Assembly (NCBI GenBank): GCA_039881145.1
Contig: JAYKKI010000087.1
Coordinates: 6,830,001 to 6,894,000 of the forward strand
Source of the DNA: Druceiella hillmani
Taxonomy: Eukaryota; Arthropoda; Insecta; Lepidoptera; Hepialidae
Reading direction: 5' to 3'
Length of the DNA stretch: 64,000 nt
Shown here: in pieces, positions 13,915-25,700 of the stretch
Layout: each line of letters opens with the position of its first letter
Numbering within the stretch: the first letter of the stretch is position 1
The notes under the pieces: generated by a model
The model's input: the letters and a program-made list of their open reading frames with translations, nothing else
Databases searched by the model: none
Told to the model about the DNA's origin: nothing
Made by a program: the position numbers and the translations under genes

Positions 13915-16059
13915 AGTTATTGTGAGTTATTTATGCGTTGTTTATAGGTGACCGCCACATTGTTTATTGCTAATTTGAATACTGTACATGTATCTAAACA
14001 CGTTTTGCACAATTTCATGCGCAAATATAATTTATCCGGCACCGTAATGTTAATGTAATGTGCATTTTTGTATTAACAAGTAATTTTAACTCTTTTTAAA
14101 ATAGTTACATAAAGGAAGAATATAAGTGTAAATTTACTAGTTACATTTGTTTGTATATACACATTTCAATAACTAAAGAAAATTTTCCTTCATATAGGTC
14201 TCTGATGGCTTACACGTATTAAAATATTTACATCTTTTGAAAACTATTTTTTTTGTAAATGTGCAACCAAACCAACGAGTACCACCAGTCATTGAATCGG
14301 TTCGATAACGGAAACATTTTTAAAATTATTTTCTCTCATTGCTTCTTTCTTTTTCCGGTTATTTTATTACAACGAAAGGTTGCAATTACTATACCAGGAA
14401 CTAGTGGGTATGATAAAAAAAAACTGAAGAAAGTTTTAGAAAAAAATTCGACAAGAACGTATGAAATTGGATAAGCGAGTCAAAAGTAAAGATTAAGTGA
14501 ACGCGACATAAAAGGTAAGAGTGACGTTTAGATAGATAGTATGGAAGGGCACCTGTTTATAATATAAAAAAACAGAGGTTTGAGAATATATTTATATTAT
14601 ATAGAAAAGAGCTTTTCTTTCGGAGTACCTTCATCAGGTGTCACCAAACAAGTGGCATTTGAATTAATCGAGCTTAAAAACACAAAGCATAGATTTAGTA
14701 AAGAAAGGAAATTGACAGAAAGAAATGGTATTTTGAATAAACTTCTGATATAATTGTTATTATATTTTGTAACATCATTTGTTTAAATAATAGTCCAACT
14801 GACATCCTAAGTCGAAGCAAAATAATAATCGTCAAAAGAAAGCGACACAAGCAAGGTTTTTTTAATATTTTTCTTACGAGAGTGGTTGTTTTTAGTACAG
14901 ATTTTACGCAGGCCATGAATATTAAAGCTTAAAACGCACAATATATTTTACTATATAAACCCTGTTTAATGTGTAAAATAATACAACGTCAAGTGGTACA
15001 ATCATAGCAGTCTTACTTCAATATAAATTGGACTTTGTTCCGTAATGAACATGTTTTATTTTTAGGAAATAATATGATTACGTTTTGCAAATTATTCGTA
15101 AAATTATTTAATCTTTATATAAATGGTGCATTTATCTGTCCAAATTTAATCCTGATGAAAAAGCTGGACTGTTGATGTAAATGAAGAAATTAAATTTTGA
15201 ACACGTTAGTCAGACATGTGAGAAATTATAAGCTGGGAAAGATATTTAGCCTAGTATTATTTACATATATTGTACTATATAGCTATATGGCCATATAAAT
15301 TTTACCAAGATTCTATTTTATATAATCACAGACTCATTTCTGTTGAGCCGCTGACAGCGTCAATTAATTTAATTTTTTGTACTTTTATCAAAATAATATT
15401 GCATTGCTTGCCAGGAGGAAGGTATTTCACTCAAAGGAAAGGATCGTGTGTATTGAAATCTGTGTGTATACATGTATATACATACGTATATATGCTGTCA
15501 AAGCCTTGTAAAATCTAAAATGACTATTCAGAGAAATAAAAAAGCTATAAGTTTCCCAGCTTGAAAATCCCTTCTGACCTGGAGTTAAACCACCAAAAAT
15601 TCAAACCTACGTTGTACAAAAGTTAAAAAAAAAGTAATTGGATTGGAACCTGACAAACTGCAGGCACTGATGAACAATAGTTTTATTTCATAGATGATGG
15701 GAAAACTATTTCCAGTGGTATATCCAAAAAACTTTTTTCCCTGACTCCAGAAAGTTACAAACAGGAAATATAACTGCCGAATTCATGCCGTTACTATGAT
15801 TACGTTACATGCAGCTTATATTCTTAAGGTTATTAGAGGTACTTTTCTACTATAACTGAGGTGAATTTGATACTCTTTACGCGAAATCTGATTCAATCAT
15901 GAACTTGTTTTCAAGACGAAATACGTTTGGCGTAATCGTAGCCAAACCACTATTTTGTTTTTAATTTAATATTTCTCTTGCTTTATAAGCCTTATGTAAC
16001 TTATTCTAATAATGTCATAAGTACAAGATTGTTTTGCGTCATCAATTACTTTATAAGTT
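13915..16059. other. AT-rich non-genic stretch
   Basis: No recognisable gene or element. Open frames of 71-82 codons (14259-14474 plus, 14695-14916 minus, 15270-15518 plus) lack motifs and look fortuitous. Confidence 0.55.
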
Positions 16060-16071
16060 TAATTGTTCAAA

Positions 16072-16144
16072 ATTAAAGGAAACTCCGTGATGTAGTATTA
16101 TTTCTATTTTCTTTTTCACAAAATTAACGCCAAATATATTCAAT
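16072..16144 (+). mobile_element. 73-bp deletion derivative of the Penelope-associated foldback repeat
   Basis: The outer part of the truncated arm (gaaactccgtgatgtagtat...ctattttctt) is joined directly to the complete 3' terminus (cacaaaattaacgccaaata, then tattcaat), so the whole palindromic core with the ribozyme-like motifs is missing. It is flanked by taattgttcaaa (16060-16071) and taatcgttcaaa (16145-16156), a 12-bp direct repeat with one mismatch. That indicates an insertion of its own rather than a piece of the full copy 135 bp downstream. Confidence 0.7.
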
Positions 16145-16348
16145 TAATCGTTCAAATTTTTTTTCCGTTTCTATTTTAGGACACACTATCATTATTAAGT
16201 AAATAGTCATAAAAAAATGGTTATACAAATTGTTTCATATTGCATCACATTAGACACTGAAGTGTCAGAAGTAAAAATATTATGCATTATTCACAATTAA
16301 ATGAAACTACGTGATGTAGTATTATTTCTACTTTCTTTAATTTCTTTA

Positions 16349-16390
16349 CCACGACCTAGGTTTCGTTGTATTACAACATCTTCAGGTGGG
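16349..16390 (-). ncRNA. Hammerhead-ribozyme-like motif, copy A minus arm
   Basis: Read on the minus strand: CCAC, CTGAAGA, T, GTTG-TAATA-CAAC, GAAA, CC-TA-GG, TC, GTGG. This gives a 4-bp stem I (CCAC/GTGG), the conserved CUGANGA and GAAA core strings, a 4-bp stem II with a 5-nt loop, a 3-bp stem III (ACC/GGU) and C17 at the expected cleavage position. The oddity is one unpaired U between A9 and stem II. The minimal stem III is like the hammerheads described from Penelope-like elements, where dimers are thought to be the active form. Activity is inferred only. Confidence 0.55.
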
Positions 16391-16417
16391 ATATTAGCTA
16401 AGATCTTAGCTAATATC

Positions 16418-16455
16418 CCACCTGAAGGTGTAATGCAACGAAACCTAGGTCGCGG
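16418..16455 (+). ncRNA. Decayed hammerhead-like motif, copy A plus arm
   Basis: Same layout as the opposite arm, but the core reads CTGAAGG (A9 changed), stem II is disrupted (TGTAATGCAAC), and stem I is altered after the cleavage position (GCGG). Probably inactive. Confidence 0.4.
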
Positions 16456-16617
16456 TAAAGAACTTAAAGAAAGTAGAAATAATACTACATCACGTGATTT
16501 CATTTAATTGTGAATAATGAATTTCTACAAAATTAACGCCAAATATATTCAATATTCAAAATTATGCATTATTCTTTCACACCGAGTTCGTGGCCTGATT
16601 ATATTTATATATACATA

Positions 16618-16850
16618 AGTACATGCAAGTGTGTGTACGCGCCTGTGTGCTTGTGACCTTGCGTATGTGTGTGTTTTGTGCGCGTGCGTGCATGTGTGCA
16701 TATGTTCATGTGCGTGCATGTGTGTGCGTAAGCGCTCGCGCGATTGCGTGTCTGTGCTGTATTTGTATTTGTATTTGTCTGTAATTGTGTATTGTGTTGT
16801 TTTTTAGTGTGTGTATGTGTGAAGTTTATATTTGTGTGTGCGTGATATGC
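16618..16850. repeat. Degenerate (TG)n/(CGTG) purine-pyrimidine alternating tract
   Basis: About 230 bp dominated by tg, cg and ta steps (gtgtgtacgcgcctgtgtgc, cgtgcgtgcatgtgtgcata and similar), an old GT microsatellite with interspersed cg and at. Long alternating purine-pyrimidine runs such as this are candidate Z-DNA formers. The minus-strand open frame over it (16605-16898, Thr/His repeats) is a repeat artefact. Confidence 0.85.
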
Positions 16851-18950
16851 GTATAGATATTCAATCAAAATGAAAATAAATACTTTCTTAAATGACACAT
16901 GAAAAACAAGTAGAAAACTGTCCTAATTTAATTCGTTTGTAAAATAACTTAAACAAGTAAATGTACGTATGTAATTTTTAAAATTATTTAGTTTAACTCT
17001 TATTTATTGGATAAATACACGACGTAACGAGAATAAACTTCACAATGGATTTTAACTCTAACTACGTGGCAAGTATTCAATCCTGGAACTTATTTGAAAC
17101 TATTTTGCAAATAAATTTTACAAAAAGGTAATATTTTGATTATAATTCCACTAAGAAGTGAGTTAAATGATTGATTTTATATATCTTTGTTTTTGTCTCT
17201 CATTGTCATATATTTTTCAAATCATGTTTGTTTTATCCTCGATTGTGATGAAAAATACTTCAAATATTTAATTAGAATTACTTTTATATGGCGCTATGTG
17301 AATAAAAAATTAAAGAAATGCAGTTGAAATTAAATTCAAAAATAAACGGTGAGTTCATGACCTTAGCTACATCTGGAAACGTTAACAAAAATTTGTTTTG
17401 ACTTAACGTGTTTTGACTTAAAAGCCTATTTAATCCAGGGATTGTTAAATAATTGACGTTTAGGTTTATAAAACTAACAAGAGTATATTATACTTGGCTT
17501 TTTCATGTTATCTATACTTGGCATAATGTCATGTTCCATCGTTTGCTTATCACCCTGTTTTAACATTACGGTTAGATGAATCATCTTAAACTGTGACTAT
17601 TCTTTAAAGTTATAGACTCACGCAACACTTATAATCAAAAATGTAATAAAAGTCAAAGATGTGGAAATCTCTACATACAGTATCTAAATAATTCATTAAG
17701 TTGCATATAAATTTCTAAGTAACTAACACTTTCTAAGTAACTAAACTCAATTGAATACACAACAATAGCGTGGGAAGTGAAAGTACGCAGATGCTTTGAT
17801 GGTATGAATCACGGTAATTTTACACCCCGTTAAGCGCAACAATACGATGAAAGCATTTGTGCAAATGACACCCTCGAATTCAAAAGCTCTTCGCTAACTT
17901 ATACCCATTAATTATCATATATCATTCTGCTACAATTTATATTGGTATGTAGTTAGTATTTAATTACCTTGAATTGTGCTATGTAATTGAGGTTAATTGA
18001 TAAGAGAGAATGGATCCAAATTAGCTGTTAAAGAAAAAATTATTTTAAGGCATATTTTGATTGAAATGTTTTTTTTCAAATTTATTTAGAACCAATTATA
18101 TCAAAATTGATTTAGATTAAACTAAGTACGATAACTTGATGCACGAACTGTTCTCGAATATTTCTTTTATACATCATTTATAAGCTACAGTATACAAAGA
18201 ATATATTTATGTCACCATATACTCGTCCCAGTACAAATGTGTTGAAGGATAACAGAGCACACTATAAATTTGAAATCTGACTCAAATTTCAAAGTAGTTG
18301 TTCCATTTTTTCACTGGAAAAGCGACTTATTTTAAAATAATACCATTGATTAATTTGTTACGAAGGAAAAACAAAAGGTATTCTACGAGTGTTTTCCTTT
18401 CATATTGAGTTCAAATTATATCCGAAAATATTAAAGAATGAAAATATGTTCTAATGCATGAAAGTAATTAGTACTTTCCAATCCCCGTCATCATTACATT
18501 CTAAGAACTCTTTAATATTACAAATACAATAAACTTTTCTTGACACAAACGTTTAGATGATTGGTGTGACGAAATAAAGTGATTAGCCAGATTTTCAAAC
18601 CTTTTTTTTGAAGTTCTCAATAAATCAAAGTTCTTCAAAATGTCTTTTAACTATGCATGTAATATTTAAAAACGATCTGGTTAAAAACTGAGATAATCGA
18701 GTTATTACAAATTTATCCTAATTTTTTTTCGATTTAGGCTATATAACCTTATTTTATTTACATGGTCTATCCTTTGCTCAGTATATCTCTTACCGGAATC
18801 TTTGTACTTTTAAATTATTTGTGTTAGCTCTTGTAATTTCGAATATATTCAGATCTTGCTTAAATTTTATAAGGAAATCAAGAGAAACGCAAGGTTTTGT
18901 GGTTAGATATCTGCAGTGAAAAAATATCCTTTGTAATTTGGTCATGTTAT
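16851..18950. other. AT-rich non-genic stretch
   Basis: No recognisable gene, RNA or transposon. A short direct repeat (tttctaagtaactaa) occurs twice near 17710-17745. Confidence 0.55.
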
Positions 18951-19180
18951 TTAATCCGTCCATCTATCTGTGTGTCCATCTATTTTTCACCGACTAACAG
19001 TTTCTACAATTTTTAGACTTTGGAACACGAAATTTTTGCACTAATTTTTTGTTTCGGTATCATCATTAAATGTAGGAAGATATAGTTGTTTTCATGTATA
19101 TCCGCTTCAATTAAAAGTAGAGGTGACTTTTTCCGCGCATCTCTTCGAGCGGAGCATCACTGAAAAATTTTTTTAAATAA
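18951..19180 (+). repeat. Degenerate dispersed repeat (ctgtccatc / gaaatttttgca type), copy 1
   Basis: Contains ccgtccatctatctgtgtgt followed by a 'gaaatttttgcact' block and an AT-rich middle. The same succession appears near 27540 and 39685. This layout (tgtccgtc... then aaatttggta... then accctcg...ctcgcacttg) matches a widespread degenerate insect repeat as I remember it. It has no coding capacity. Confidence 0.4.
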
Positions 19181-19588
19181 CGATAAGATTCCATTTAAAT
19201 TTCCAATTCCGCATCTCTGTAAAAGAAAAGAAATATTAAGGCTTATATTTAAAGTATGATTTTAGGTATCAGCCATAATGTCTCTTTCTATTTTAATTTT
19301 ACCTTTTTTCAGTAGGTACAATTTTAGAAATTACCAAAAGTTGAATAAATATTCTTTACTTTAAATTTATGATCTAATAACAACTTTGCTCTAAGTTGAA
19401 TGAAATTAGGTAAGATTCAAACTGAACATATGGTTTATTAACTTGTTCGTGCAACTTAAAGTTAGAAGTAAAATAAATATAATTTCTGGAAAAATTAGGA
19501 AAAAAAAAGGAAAGAAGTGATAATGTCTGAATCTAAATAAATTTAAGCGTTCCAAATTTCCATGCTCATGCAAAGGTTAATGTGTGAC

Positions 19589-19589
<1 letters not shown>

Positions 19590-19654
<65 letters not shown>

Positions 19655-19655
19655 A
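19590..19655. repeat. (TA)n microsatellite
   Basis: TA tract of about 60 bp ending in gtatataaag. It produces the Tyr/Ile-rich tail in an overlapping minus-strand frame. Confidence 0.95.
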
Positions 19656-20036
19656 AGCGTACGTATACTTGACACAGGTTGTAGAAACAGGAATATGAAT
19701 ATAACAAAAACCTTAATCAAGCTTGGGAGATACTTACACACGTGATATCCTCGTAAGGAGAGGCTAAATGATCTAGTATGCAAATATCAATTGTATGTTT
19801 TTCACATTACATAAATAAAATATAAACTAAAAGTATTGTGAACAATAAATTAAAAAAAGTTTTTCTTTTACTTGCAACTTGTAATTGTGGTTAATTTCTT
19901 ATGACGAAACTGAAAATTAAGACAAGAAATAAACTTTTATTGTAACGTTTTGTAACGTATACTTTTGTAACGTTTCCATTACCGAATTTTATTACGTTCT
20001 GAGTACTGCTGAATGCTCAGTGAAGTTAATTTTAAT

Positions 20037-20303
20037 ATTGAATATATTTGGCGTTAATTTTGTAGAAATTCATTATTCACAATTAATTGAAAGTACGTGA
20101 TGTAGTATTATTTCTACTTTCTTTAATTTCTTTACCAAGACCTAGGTTTCGTTCGGGCCATCTTCAGGTGGGATATTAGCAAAGATTTGAATCTTTGCTT
20201 AGATCCCACCTGAAGATGTTGTAATACAACGAAACCTAGGTCGTGGTAAAGAAATTAAAGAAAGTAGAAATAATACTACATCACGTACTTTCGATTAATT
20301 GTG
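20037..20303 (-). mobile_element. Foldback element copy B
   Basis: Palindromic element with the complete terminus on the left (starting attgaatatatttggcg) and the truncated terminus on the right (ending attaattgtg), that is, opposite orientation to copy A. It is flanked by a perfect 12-bp direct repeat, gttaattttaat, at 20025-20036 and 20304-20315. The centre is gcaaagatttgaatctttgc. The minus-strand arm has lost its stem II region (ttcgggccatc in place of the hairpin); the plus arm is intact. Confidence 0.8.
20206..20246 (+). ncRNA. Hammerhead-ribozyme-like motif, copy B
   Basis: Intact version: CCAC / CTGAAGA / T / GTTG-TAATA-CAAC / GAAA / CC-TA-GG / TC / GTGG. All core strings and three stems are present, with the same extra U next to stem II as in copy A. 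Predicted cleavage would follow the C before GTGG (position 20242). Inference from sequence only. Confidence 0.55.
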
Positions 20304-20544
20304 GTTAATTTTAATCTCGTATGAGATGAAGGCAAGAACAACTGTCAACAATGTTTATTAAACAATTATATATCACAGTAAATTTAATTTAAGTATGCAC
20401 TAATATTATCCACCACTTATCGCCAATTAGTTGGCAGTGATAATATGCCTTTCTAGTAAAATTCCGGTGACTTTGATTCAAAAACCTTTGCCAAGTCGTT
20501 TTGGAGATCTTAACGTCGAATTTTTTTTTCCCTTAAAAATTTAC

Positions 20545-20868
20545 TTAGAGCTCTGAATAATGGTAATCAGAGGGCGCAATGTCCGGCATACTCCTGTCTC
20601 TGAAGGTGATATGATGACAACTCGCGAGGTACCCACACATCGTATTTTGAAACATTTTCCAATTCGTGCAAATGTTTTTCTATGGTGCGTGAATGCAGTG
20701 CAGCTCATCTGCCTATTGACGAGTCGTCAGTCGAAGATCCTCCTCAATTAGGCGTCGTAATCATTGAACGTCTAGTCCAACAGGACGTACGGCACAGGGT
20801 TCGTCCTCAATATCGTATTCCACATTCCCAAACTTTCTGAATCACATCTTTGCCATCGTGTAAGACAC
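20545..20868 (-). pseudogene. mariner-family transposase remnant with internal deletion
   Basis: Minus-strand frames spell pieces of a mariner (Tc1/mariner, D34D-type) transposase. 'GNVEYDIEDEPCAVRPVGLD' then 'LRRLIEEDLRLTTRQ' correspond to the linker and second helix-turn-helix. After a frameshift 'TIEKHLHELENVSKYDVWVP' then 'RELS' continues the DNA-binding domain. At about 20590 the sequence jumps to 'MPDIAPSDYHYSEL' (20545-20589), equivalent to the conserved PDLAPSDYHLF block near the third catalytic Asp. The central catalytic domain is missing, and there are at least two in-frame stops and one frameshift. The family assignment rests on several collinear motifs. No terminal inverted repeats were recognised. 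Confidence 0.8.
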
Positions 20869-20880
20869 TATGGACTCGTC

Positions 20881-22230
20881 CATTGCATGACATATATAAT
20901 TTATGGCAATCTTTGCATGGTCACCCAGAGGAAATTCCTAAAAGTAATAAAATCCATATTTGATATTGATTTAAATCCATTATCTTTTGAGTAATTCACT
21001 TAAAGTTTCGGCGCCGACTGGTGTCAACTGACTGCACTTTAGTATTTTTATACCTTACTGTAAAACTGTGAAACCTTCTAGAAATTTCCACAATATTTCC
21101 AGAAAGGTTTCAAAGTTAAAAGTTAGGTTGCTAAAAACTTACTATTCAACCTTACACATTATAAATTGTATTGGTCTCAATACCAAATTTCTGATTTCTT
21201 TCTCATTTACATCCATAGGCACTAATAATACTTATTCCCTGCTTCGAAACTGACCAAAAATTGTTCAATTACAGTAAGTTCATACTTGAAGAACAACAAA
21301 GTCTTTACGTAAATATTCTTAAAAGTATAGACAAAAATGGCATTATTTTGCTTCTAAATACTTTCATGCGTGAAAGCATGCCAATGATAGCAAAATTCTA
21401 ATAATATGAATAGCAAAATTCCAATAATAAAAAATGCCAATAATAACAAAAATCAGGCTCAAATATTCAAAATTCCTCATAATTAAATTATAAGCTTATT
21501 TGTAAAATGTTATGTTCGAAATATGAAATAATGTTTACGCATGAGATAATATTGAAAAAAGTTTGCGTAAATTGAATGAATTTCAGTGCTCCGACACATG
21601 CTTCCTGTGTTGTATTGGAGAGTTTTAATTATATATTGTAGGCCTCATACTGACATGCAATCAAGAAAAAGTAAGAGCAAAATAAAATGCAATGGGCAGG
21701 TTTTTTTTTGGAGAAAACCATAAAATGTCGACCGAATTAAAATAATAATTTTTTTCATCAGTGTGTTCTTCAATAGTTAATTGTCTATGCATTCATGCTT
21801 CACGTAACACATATGGCGCGGAACAGAAAAAACTCAAAGTTGAAAAAATATCTTTCCCGAAGTATGTTATCAATAAAAATTATAATTTTATAGCAATAAA
21901 AAAAATTGTATGCCTAAAACGTCACCTCAGGAGTTGGTTGATGCTTAAAATATATTTACATGACATTTTGTATAAATATTTGGCGAAAATTATGAAATAC
22001 ATTTAAATAATCGGAATATAATTTATATAAGTCGGGTGTGCTCTCCGTGTACCACTAATTTAAATATTTTCATAATGCGCAATACACTTTTAATAGAATA
22101 ATTGTTTAATGCAGACGTAAATATTCGAAGTTGAAAATTTAAATCAACTGTAATTGGGACGAAGAAACATTTTATTTAAAGTACCAGGAATGGAATGGTT
22201 GAAATATTCAGTGAAAACTTCTGAAAGGAA
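20881..22230. other. AT-rich non-genic stretch
   Basis: No gene recognised. It contains the second copy of the possible dispersed repeat at 21061-21115 and simple AATA-rich sequence near 21395-21450. Open frames 21068-21253 and 21761-22006 have no recognisable domain. Confidence 0.5.
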
Positions 22231-22778
22231 TTTGTAGTGTTCAAATTTTTCTTCAAAATAACTACAAGCTCCTTTTTTAAAACCACTTTATTTTATTTTA
22301 GTTTAATCTCATAAATATTTGTGTAAATACAAAATAAAATATTAACGAAGTGAATATAATTTACCACTTCTATTTAATACTGCAACAAGGGATTTCAATA
22401 TGCTTATTAAACGACTGATGTGGATTTGAGTTAAATGACTTATGGTAAAAACTGAATTCATATGGAGAATAAAGTTAATTATCTGTTAAAATTGGAAAGT
22501 GAAAGGGCTTTGTAGTTTTCAAATTTTTCTTCAAAATAACTACAAGCTCTTTTTTTAAAACCATTTTATATTATTTGAGTTTAATCACATAAATATTTGT
22601 GTAAATACAAAATAAAATATTAACGAAGTAAATATAATTTACCACTTCTATTTAATACTGCAACAAAAGATTTCAATATGCCTATGAAACGACAGATGTT
22701 GATTTGAGTTAAACGGCTAATGTTAAAAACTGATTTCATATGGAGAATAAAGTTAATTATCTGTTAAAATTAGAAATT
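22231..22778. repeat. Tandem duplication, two 278-bp units
   Basis: Unit 1 (22231-22500) and unit 2 (22509-22778) are about 90% identical. Both run from ttgtag...ttcaaatttttcttc through cataaatatttgtgtaaata and tttaccacttctatttaata to gagaataaagttaattatct. The repeat has no open frame. The divergence suggests an old segmental duplication and not an array in active turnover. Confidence 0.85.
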
Positions 22779-25700
22779 GGTAAATGAAAATTTATAATAT
22801 TTTTCAAATTATTTTTTGGCTTTGTCAAAATTGTAAATTCACTGAATAAAATATTCGTTTTCATTCTTAGGTGAAATATATTTATATAAAAAAAGCAAGT
22901 TAAAATATAATATTCCAATAAGGAATATAAAACTTCATAATTTGTTATAAGTGATGCCCTGAAAGAGTAATGGCGGTTAAAATTTGATATCCATTATTTC
23001 AAACTTTTCACACAAAAGTTTTGGCAAGCAGTTAGGAGCAACTAACTGCTTTCTATATCATTTTGAACCTATTGATGACGTTGTTGCTTTTCAGGATCAG
23101 CACAAATAAGACTATAGTTAAGAAATGTAAAATAAATGGCTAGAGTATTAATTCTGTTGTGCGAAAAATTAATGTAAGCAATTTGTTTTGCAATGCCTTA
23201 GATTCATATTGTAAACTCGTGAATGTAATAATAATAGTTCTAATTATCGAAAATAATCCATTATCCTAACATTCGTCTCCAGAATTTCTGGTAATAACTA
23301 AACTGGGGGGAAATTTATATACTTACATGAAACCAGTTTTTTAACTTAAAAAAATTTTTGAAAGTGACGAAAAGATTCGTTTAAAAATTAATCTTTAATA
23401 TATGCATAATGTTGTAATGGCATGAATTAAAACAGCTTAATGATTTTCTTAAAATTTTGTTTTAAAACATAGTTTTCGTCCATTACTAATCCAAAATTAA
23501 AAGTGCTCTCTTTTCTTCTCCCTTTCTTCCTCTGTCTTTTAATTTAATTCTGTATTTCTTCTCTTCTTGCCAACTCATTCCTTTTTTGAAAATTTTATTA
23601 AATACGGTTTACACTGAGAACGAATCAAACCTTATGGACATGCTTTGAATATTTAATGCCAGAGGAATTCGATTTGTATCGAATGTCAGCATATTCAGGT
23701 TTTAATAAAACACATGGTCAGAAATTTATAAATTGAAAGAAACTTTAAAAATATTTCGAATATTCCAAGAATCACATATCTATAAAGCTTCGAATTTAAT
23801 AAATAAGGAATTAGTTTTAAGTAATACTTCTTATTCAACACATATTATACTAACTATTCTATTCTACTAACTAGGAACATAATGTATGAAATATTACGTT
23901 TCCAGTTATTAAATGTAATTAGTACAATTTGCTTAAATTGAAAGCATCGGACAATAACTACGCGAATGCCCTCTGTTCACTTAATACAAAAATGAGTTTG
24001 TTTCTTGATCGTTTACTTTTGTAAATACTAAGAAAATCTTTTTAAATAAGTATACAAAGGTAAAATTCAAGTACAACTTAGAAGTCTTATGAAATAATTC
24101 CACTTCCATTCTGTCCAATATATTCGCTCCACATTTTCCATCTTATTACATTGTGGTATTTCATTAATTTTCCGCGACGTGGCTATAAAAAAACAAAAAT
24201 GTAAACAAATTATTTAGAAGATGATACTATAAAATCGGCATCTTAGCCCTTCTCTATGTTATATTTTTTGAGTTTTTCAGTAAAATATAAACGGTGCAAT
24301 GTTCATCATAAGAAATTTCGTCAGAACTGTCATGGAAATGTGAAGAACTTCCAAAATAAATAATAACTTTACATTGTTTATTTATAGTCTTACTAGCTTT
24401 CCGCCTGGGATTTTGTTCATGTAGATAACACTACTTAATTACATTTTTTAGAAATGATATATTAAACCGAATGCAATAATAATACTGGCGAAGCTCTTAG
24501 TATGCACGCTGAATTCAACTTAGCTAAGTACATAGCTACATTCTAAAACAAAATAATAGAAATGTCAATTAATTTGTACGCGTATATGATTTTATTTTCT
24601 AATACAAATATAAGTGTCATGCATACATTTTTTTAATTGGTTTCATTAATTTACTAGCCTTAACTATAGTAATTTTTAAGTTATGTATATTAAGTTAATT
24701 AGGAACAAAACCTATGCTTTTGTATTCTTGTTTATTTCAAATCGATCAATGGCAATTTATTTTCATATTTGACAACTGACAATAGGTTACATGTTGCCAA
24801 ACTGACAATTGGCACTATTTATACAGGATGATATTTACATATAATTATTATTTGATCCAAAATTTGATCCTTAATTATTTTATAAACCACTGAATCAAAA
24901 AAATAAAATTTGCCGGGTTACACATGATTAGTTGCACAAGTGGTTAAAGTTGCGCCATTTAGTAACGATAAATGTTATTTATGTCTATTTTGTGATTTTT
25001 GCTTCTAATATTAAAAGTTGTCATTGCGAATACAGTACATCGTAGTTGCGTAACGTGTGTACATCGTTTTTGCGGACAAAGGGCAGTAAAAAATTATGTA
25101 TAATGAACCAATAGGCAATTATCTTATAAAATAAATATTACGTTTTGCTTGATTTATTAAAATGTATTATACTAAAACTGAATACATGTACTAACGCTTT
25201 CATTCGTGCACACACGTATATTCGGTATACGAAAAGTCATTAGGTGTTCTCTGCCAACATATTATTAGCGCTCAGCCGATTCTGCAGCGAGTCGGATGAA
25301 TTCGACGTTTACATTCTATACGTTATACAATTATAACGTGACATGATTTTCATATATCGCAAAAGAAGTTTAAAAATGTTTTTATTTCTACCAGTGCACG
25401 TAATTCTAATGTCTTTCTGTAAATTTTAATAACATTTGTTTTATACAGACAAAGGCATATTACAAAATTATGAGTTCAGTTTTTGGGAATAAGTATTACG
25501 TGAATTGCTTGTTGTTAATTTTCAAACGTTTTCTCTTGAGATTTGAGATGCACGATATTCTTATTTACCGATATCCTGGATCGGTTGGATTTGATCGAAT
25601 AAATGATTTTTTGAATTTATGCAACAGTATGTTTATTACTTAGATAAAACAGAATTATGTGCGTATACCATATAATACACATGCTTAAGTACTTGATACG

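Larger units (their letters stand above)
16293..16560 (+). mobile_element. Foldback element copy A (Penelope pLTR-like inverted pair)
   Basis: Two arms of about 100-115 bp are reverse complements that meet near 16405 (tagctaagatcttagcta). The right end is complete (ending gccaaatatattcaatattc); the left end stops at acaattaaatg. The insertion is bracketed by a perfect 14-bp direct repeat, attatgcattattc, at 16279-16292 and 16561-16574. The palindrome yields nearly identical 68-codon open frames on both strands (16297-16507), which are a by-product of symmetry and not genes. The orientation given follows the complete 3' terminus. Confidence 0.8.

Noticed and set aside
16605..16898. 97-codon Thr/His-rich minus-strand frame
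   Set aside because: Translation of a degenerate GT/CG microsatellite.
20560..20751. 63-codon plus-strand frame over the mariner remnant
   Set aside because: The minus strand carries the mariner motifs; the plus frame is its antisense shadow.
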